From contig NZ_CP127161.1 in NCBI RefSeq assembly GCF_030263895.1, positions 3,534,001 to 3,598,000 of the forward strand: a stretch of DNA of 64,000 nucleotides. Reading direction: 5' to 3'. Origin of the DNA: Proteiniborus sp. MB09-C3. GTDB lineage: Bacteria; Bacillota; Clostridia; Tissierellales; Proteiniboraceae. Within the stretch, counting starts at the first letter, position 1. Every line of letters starts with the position of its first letter. A program made the position numbers and the translations under genes. The notes under the pieces are model-generated. The model worked only from the letters and a program-made list of their open reading frames with translations, ran no database searches and had not been told where the DNA came from. Positions 54,301-64,000 of the stretch are shown here, piece by piece.

Positions 54301-55224
54301 TTACTTTCTAAGTCTTGGGTCTAATGAGTCTCTTAGACCATCACCTAAAATATTAAATGCAAGCATCGTGACACATATTAGAAGTGCTGGAAAGAACAAT
54401 TGATATGGCTTTATTAATAGCATCAATGTTCCTTCATTAGCTAAACTACCCCAGCTTGCTAGAGGTGGCTGAATACCAAGTCCGATATAGCTTAAGAAGG
54501 CCTCAGTAAATATAGCACCAGGAACCTGGAATGTAAGGTTAATAATAATTGGTCCCATTGCATTTGGAATCAAGTGTTGTGCAATAATTCTAGATGTATC
54601 AGCTCCTAGTGTCTTAGCAGCCAATACAAATTCCATTTGCTTCAATTGCAATACCTGACCTCTAACTAATCGGGCCATTCCTCCCCAGCCAGAAATAGAT
54701 ATGGCAATAATTATGGTTTTTAATCCTGTACCCAATACTACCATTAGAAGAATTACCCATAGTAGTTCTGGAATAGAGTATATAATCTCAACAAAACGCA
54801 TCATAATGATATCTACATATCCACCTAAATAACCAGATATACCACCATAAATAATACCTATTGTAACATTAATGACTGCCGATACTAAACCTATAAAGAG
54901 TGAAACTTTCGCACCTTCCCAGCATCTAACAAATATGTCCCTTCCTAAAGCATCTGTACCGAACCAGTGTGATGAACTTGGTTCTTTATTTATAGAAGTA
55001 AAGTCCTGTTTATCATAAGTGTGAGGACTTATCATAGGTCCTACAAAAGCCATGATAACTACTAAAGTCAATACTATTAATGCAATTATTGCTAGCTTAT
55101 TCTCTTTAAGCCTTCTCCAAGCATCTGCCCAGTAAGTTAAACTTGGTCTAATTATTGCATCAGCACTCTCTAAATCTTTGCCTACTACTTCAAACATATC
55201 TTTCTCTATTCTATCTTGTGCCAT
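54301..55224 (-). CDS. oppC: Oligopeptide ABC transporter permease OppC
   Basis: 307 aa from ATG 55224, which has GGGGGG upstream; the frame extends 7 codons further without a site. Long N-terminus, first helix at about 45, then five more; EAA loop GADTSRIIAQHLIPNAMGPI. Family BPD_transp_1 with OppC_N. Confidence 0.94.
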   Translation of the reverse strand: MAQDRIEKDMFEVVGKDLESADAIIRPSLTYWADAWRRLKENKLAIIALIVLTLVVIMAFVGPMISPHTYDKQDFTSINKEPSSSHWFGTDALGRDIFVRCWEGAKVSLFIGLVSAVINVTIGIIYGGISGYLGGYVDIIMMRFVEIIYSIPELLWVILLMVVLGTGLKTIIIAISISGWGGMARLVRGQVLQLKQMEFVLAAKTLGADTSRIIAQHLIPNAMGPIIINLTFQVPGAIFTEAFLSYIGLGIQPPLASWGSLANEGTLMLLIKPYQLFFPALLICVTMLAFNILGDGLRDSLDPRLRK

Positions 55225-55237
55225 TTTATTCCCCCCT

Positions 55238-56158
55238 TTAATCATCTAATCTTATTCTTGGGTCAACTAGTCCATAGACAATATCTATTAAATACATCAT
55301 AACTACAAGAATCACCGCATAAAATATTGTTGTTCCCATGATTAACGTATAGTCGCTTTGCTGAATACTCTGAACATAATATTTACCCATACCAGGAACA
55401 GCATATATCGATTCAACAACGAATGAGCCTACTATAACACCTGCAATACTTACACCTATTATAGTGACTACTGGAAGTATAGCGTTTCTAATTGTATGCT
55501 TCCATGTTACAACACTTCTTGAAAGACCCTTTGCCTTTGCAGTTCTAATGTAATCTTGATTCAAAACATCTAGCATACTAGTTCTCATCATTCTGGCAAT
55601 ATACGCAATCATAGTAAATCCTAAAGCTGAAACTGGAAGTACATAGTGCTTCCATGTACCCCATCTAGCTACAGGAAACCATTGAAGCTTTGCTCCGAAC
55701 CAGTATTGGAACAATGCTGCAAACACAAAGCTAGGTACCGAAACTCCTATGACTGCAAGAAAAATAACGAAGTAGTCAAATGCTTTACCTCTGTGTAATG
55801 CTGCAATAATACCAAAGGTAATTCCTAACCCTGCTCCTAAAGTTGCTGCCATTAAACCAAGCTTAGCAGAGACAGGGAAGGAGGTTTTTAACATTTCATT
55901 GACTGTTCTTGTTTTGTACTTCATAGAATCTCCTAAATCACCTTTAAGCAGATTTTGAAGATATTTTCCATATTGAACTACTAGAGGCTGATCTAAGCCG
56001 TATTTTCTCTTTAAGTTCTCCATAATTTGGGGTTGAATTTTCTTTTCATTAGTAAATGGATCTCCAGGTATTGCACGCATTAAGAAAAAAGTAACAGTTA
56101 TGATTACCCAGATAGTAATTAAAGCTATAATACCCCGTTTCAAAGTATACCTTAACAT
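55238..56158 (-). CDS. oppB: Oligopeptide ABC transporter permease OppB
   Basis: 306 aa, six helices. N-terminus TLKRGIIALITIWVIITVTF and EAA loop AKGLSRSVVTWKHTIRNAIL, as in OppB/DppB. First gene of oppBCDF-oppA-oppA. Confidence 0.95.
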   Translation of the reverse strand: MLRYTLKRGIIALITIWVIITVTFFLMRAIPGDPFTNEKKIQPQIMENLKRKYGLDQPLVVQYGKYLQNLLKGDLGDSMKYKTRTVNEMLKTSFPVSAKLGLMAATLGAGLGITFGIIAALHRGKAFDYFVIFLAVIGVSVPSFVFAALFQYWFGAKLQWFPVARWGTWKHYVLPVSALGFTMIAYIARMMRTSMLDVLNQDYIRTAKAKGLSRSVVTWKHTIRNAILPVVTIIGVSIAGVIVGSFVVESIYAVPGMGKYYVQSIQQSDYTLIMGTTIFYAVILVVMMYLIDIVYGLVDPRIRLDD

Positions 56159-56771
56159 GAATACACCTCCAAAATTCTATTAAAAGTCCTAAAAAACGTC
56201 AAAAAAACCACTCTCCCTCCCCAATAATTTCAATAGAAAATAAAATTAGAATGAAAAACATTTTGAAGCCTCTAAGATAATAGATTATTAAGATAAGGCT
56301 ACATTATAAGCAAGATAAGTATGATATGAAATGCATTTACCAATTGTCAGAACTTTTAAAACTTTTTTATTATGATACATCATATCTATACACATTTCAA
56401 TTAAATCTAGTTAAATAAATTATTAATAAAATGTAACAATACTTAATTCATGCGATTTTCTTAGCTTATATTTATTAAGAAATAGCTATTTTAAAAAGAA
56501 ACTCTTCAAATACTTATGGTATAAAATTCTTTTTTTGTATTTATTTAATCTCTATTTTATAAAATAAATTCATCTGATTTATTAAGAAAATTTAACAATT
56601 CTATTTGATGTATTGAATTCTTATTCTATTTTTTTGAATAAGTATTAAATCAAACTTGGTAATTTAAAAATAAAAATATCTTAATTGGCTTAATATGCCA
56701 GCTTATAAAACTTGCCTATAAGAAAATATTATACGCATAAAAAGAAAAAGATGCAACATTATTCTTCTTAA
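56159..56771. other. Long AT-rich gap upstream of the opp operon
   Basis: About 610 bases of very low GC, many stops in all frames. It must hold the opp promoter. I find no T-box, riboswitch or CodY-type box I would defend, and no small ORF with a good ribosome site. Confidence 0.4.
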
Positions 56772-56823
56772 AATAACAAGAAAATGCAGGAATGATTGGC
56801 ACATCCTGCATTTTCTTGTTATT
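56772..56823. terminator. 20-bp perfect-stem terminator of ligA
   Basis: Arms 56772-56791 and 56804-56823 pair perfectly, including AAGAAAATGCAGGA/TCCTGCATTTTCTT; loop of 12. T-rich on both strands but without a clean terminal T run. Confidence 0.78.
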
Positions 56824-56848
56824 ACTTAGATAATATTGCTTTATTATC

Positions 56849-62147
<5,299 letters not shown>

Positions 62148-62259
62148 CGATAGGTTTCTCCTTTCATTTTCCTCTCTTTTCATTATTATATAGGAAAAAT
62201 AAAATGCCCTCAACTATCTAAAATTGAAGGCAGCAAAATACAGAAATATCTATCTAAAA

Positions 62260-63198
62260 CTATAATACATTCTTAATAACTCTCAAGGCATTCTTATAAA
62301 ATATTTTATCTATTTCATCCTCTGTAAATTTATTATCCCTTAGACCATATGCCAATTTTTCAATCTCTCCAATATTATCAATTTCTATATTGGGACTGCA
62401 TCCATCAAAATCCGAGCCTAATGCTATAACATCTATTCCACCTATATTTCTAATATGTTTAATATGCTTTATCATATCTTCAACCTTTGCATTCTCACTT
62501 TCTCCTAAGAAATATTTCTCAAAGCATATTCCCATTATTCCGCCCTTTTCTGAAAGAGTTTTTATCATGTCATCATTAAGATTTCTAGAATGCTCCTTAA
62601 CTGATCTAGCATTAGAATGAGAAGCGATAAAGGGCTTTGAAGACAGTCGCGCCACATTATAGAAGCCTTGGTCCGAAAGATGAGAGACATCTATCAACAT
62701 TCCCAATCTATTCATTTCATTTACAACTTCTGCTCCAAAATTAGTTAGACCTTCATCCTTACATTCATAATATGTATTAGGAAATCCAATTTCATTTGGA
62801 AAATTCCATGTAAGAGTTATTGCTCTGACTCCTAATCTATAGAAATTCCTTAAGTTTTCAAGTTTTCCCTTAATAGTCCCGCCTTCTTCTATAGTAAGCA
62901 CGGCAGACATTTTACCTTCTCTGTCATTTTTTATAATATCCTCATAGCTAGTTGCTATTGAAATACTGTCTTTATTCTTTTCAAGTTCAGTATAAAACTT
63001 ATCTATCATTTCAAGACACATTTCCATAGGGTCCTTTTCTTCTTTTAAGTATACAAACATAGCAAAAAACTGAGCTAATGAATTTCCTTTTTTCATTTTT
63101 TTGATATCTATGCTAAAGTCGTTTTCGTATAGCTCTAGATTTTCCTTATCCTTCATAAGTCTCAATATTGTATCGCAATGCATATCAATTGGTCTCAT
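62260..63198 (-). CDS. Membrane-dipeptidase family (peptidase M19) protein
   Basis: 312 aa. Zinc dipeptidase fold: DMHCDT (H7, D9), Glu in LTIEEGG, DVSHLSDQGF, ASHSNAR and GSDFDG. Renal-dipeptidase relatives cleave dipeptides, including unusual ones. No signal peptide, so cytoplasmic. Single gene. Confidence 0.94.
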   Translation of the reverse strand: MRPIDMHCDTILRLMKDKENLELYENDFSIDIKKMKKGNSLAQFFAMFVYLKEEKDPMEMCLEMIDKFYTELEKNKDSISIATSYEDIIKNDREGKMSAVLTIEEGGTIKGKLENLRNFYRLGVRAITLTWNFPNEIGFPNTYYECKDEGLTNFGAEVVNEMNRLGMLIDVSHLSDQGFYNVARLSSKPFIASHSNARSVKEHSRNLNDDMIKTLSEKGGIMGICFEKYFLGESENAKVEDMIKHIKHIRNIGGIDVIALGSDFDGCSPNIEIDNIGEIEKLAYGLRDNKFTEDEIDKIFYKNALRVIKNVL

Positions 63199-63270
63199 TT
63201 TTTCAGTCCCTTCAAAGTTTTTTAGGCTTCTTTTTTTCTGATTTAGTATTATTCAGAAATATCTTAAATC

Positions 63271-63564
63271 CTATTTATCCTTTTTCCTCTTTCTACTAAA
63301 TGAAATACCTCCAAAGCCACTTATTATTGCCATATAGAAGCCAAAATCATACCACCAGCCCTTATTTACGGCTTCATAAACTCGTATGCTGCGTTTGAAT
63401 ATACTTATAATCAACGAAATTGGAGCAATCCATCCATGCCATATGCCTGACAGAAAACCTGCTGGCTTACTACTGGTGTAGCTTCCATCTCCAGGTATAC
63501 ATCCAGATAGCAATACAGCTACTAATATAGTTAATATGCATAATAATAATACCTTCTTTTTCAC
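63271..63564 (-). CDS. Small lipoprotein-like membrane protein
   Basis: 97 aa. Lipobox LLSGC (C22), then GDGSYTSSKPAGFLSGIWHGWIAP, two further hydrophobic stretches (about 48-58 and 73-88) and a Lys/Arg-rich C-terminus. A Clostridia family of unknown function with a GIWHGW motif. The combination of a lipobox and a basic cytoplasmic-looking tail leaves the topology uncertain. Confidence 0.72.
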   Translation of the reverse strand: MKKKVLLLCILTILVAVLLSGCIPGDGSYTSSKPAGFLSGIWHGWIAPISLIISIFKRSIRVYEAVNKGWWYDFGFYMAIISGFGGISFSRKRKKDK

Positions 63565-63704
63565 ACATATCTCCCCCTTTATTTCATTTTACCATATCCT
63601 TCTTAATCATAGGAAACGATTCTATAATAAATATTAGCTAAAAAAATTTCCCCATCTTCATCTCCATATTCATTTGCTTTTAAACCCTTTTAACAGAACA
63701 AATA

Positions 63705-63731
63705 ATCCCTAAGTTTTTAAGCCTTAGGGAT
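63705..63731 (-). terminator. Probable terminator of the gene at the right edge
   Basis: Stem ATCCCTAAG/CTTAGGGAT with a 9-nt T-rich loop; only a weak T tail (ATTATTT) on the minus strand. Confidence 0.5.
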
Positions 63732-63825
63732 AAGATAGATTAACTATATAGGTATGCTTTGCTATTCTGCTATCAAAAAAATAAATAATGTTCAAATGTA
63801 ATTGACAATAATATTATACCAGCTT

Positions 63826-64000
63826 TTATTCACTCATTTTATATACTCTAATTCCTCCACCACTAAAAAAGCCATAATCTCTTAAGGAAGCATTTATTGT
63901 ATCATTCGAATGAGCAGCACATATTAAATCGTCCTTACTATAATCAATAATTATCAATGTATGAAAGGGTCTGCCATTGCTGTTTAATAAAGATACTGCA
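63826..64000 (-). CDS. Amidase_6-like protein, C-terminal part only
   Basis: The last 57 codons of a gene running off the right edge. GRPFHTLIIIDYSKDDLICAA then HSNDTINASLRDYGFF fits the end of the putative cysteine/amidase domain (PF12671 type) with its catalytic His in the H-S-N-D region. Such proteins are secreted cell-wall or peptide-processing enzymes. The N-terminus is not in the window. Confidence 0.6.
   Translation of the reverse strand, partial: AVSLLNSNGRPFHTLIIIDYSKDDLICAAHSNDTINASLRDYGFFSGGGIRVYKMSE

Noticed and set aside
56159-56771. T-box, riboswitch or CodY site in front of the opp operon
   Set aside because: I found no stem and anti-terminator pair and no good CodY box match by eye.

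Overview
This window comes from a low-GC, Gram-positive, probably Clostridia-class chromosome (Tissierellales/Clostridiales-like). The reasons are the strongly AT-rich sequence, strong AGGAGG-type ribosome binding sites, the tig-clpP-clpX and lon genes, the UvrD/PcrA-LigA pair, Gram-positive lipoprotein signals, and intrinsic terminators after almost every transcription unit. I see no rRNA, CRISPR array or plasmid/phage replication module.

Left part (1-15,000). A 3'-truncated lon gene is followed, on the opposite strand, by a polyamine operon: SAM decarboxylase, arginine/lysine-type decarboxylase, spermidine synthase and agmatinase (arginine to agmatine to putrescine to spermidine). Between it and clpX lies a rearranged stretch (about 6.85-11.8 kb). 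It holds a ParE/RelE-type toxin-antitoxin pair under a 25-bp perfect inverted repeat, a 3' fragment of clpX, a decayed speB copy, two unrecognised membrane/secreted-protein genes, an internally deleted insertion sequence, and a second 3' fragment of speB joined at a 10-bp microhomology. Together this reads as a decayed speB-clpX duplication that took up cargo. The clpX, clpP and tig genes follow.

Middle (15,000-40,100). A tRNA-Leu, an unusual nuclease-helicase fusion (PD-(D/E)XK plus XPD/DinG-like), a GreA-C-terminal-like protein with no normal start codon, a MATE exporter, an ECF sigma/anti-sigma operon with a small membrane protein, threonine aldolase, a MerR/GyrI regulator, a tRNA-Arg, a radical-SAM enzyme and its divergently transcribed, cysteine-less paralogue. 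Next comes a two-component-system-controlled ABC exporter with three permeases, of the antimicrobial-peptide-immunity type. Its promoter carries four 11-bp direct repeats. A TetR/phytoene-desaturase-like pair with a clear operator follows, and then a six-tRNA operon (Gly, Leu, Lys, His, Arg, Gly). The last gene of that operon (tRNA-Gly) ends in a 28-bp perfect inverted repeat that includes the acceptor end of the tRNA.

Right part (40,100-64,000). Housekeeping genes (phosphodiesterase, RdgB, RNase PH), a GerMN lipoprotein, a DUF2179 membrane protein, a cell-wall amidase, an AIR-synthase-like protein preceded by a possible ADP-ribosyltransferase-fold protein, and a small Cys-rich protein. Then an oligopeptide ABC operon oppBCDF with two tandem oppA genes, ligA, and pcrA. 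PcrA is interrupted in its helicase core by a 361-residue intein that appears to carry a GIY-YIG-like nuclease module rather than the usual LAGLIDADG/HNH type. The window closes with an M19 dipeptidase, a small lipoprotein and a partial amidase-like gene.

The items most worth a second look are the intein, the cysteine-less radical-SAM paralogue, the 11-bp operator array, the rearranged speB/clpX region, the tRNA-Gly inverted repeat and the Gre-like gene without a start codon.
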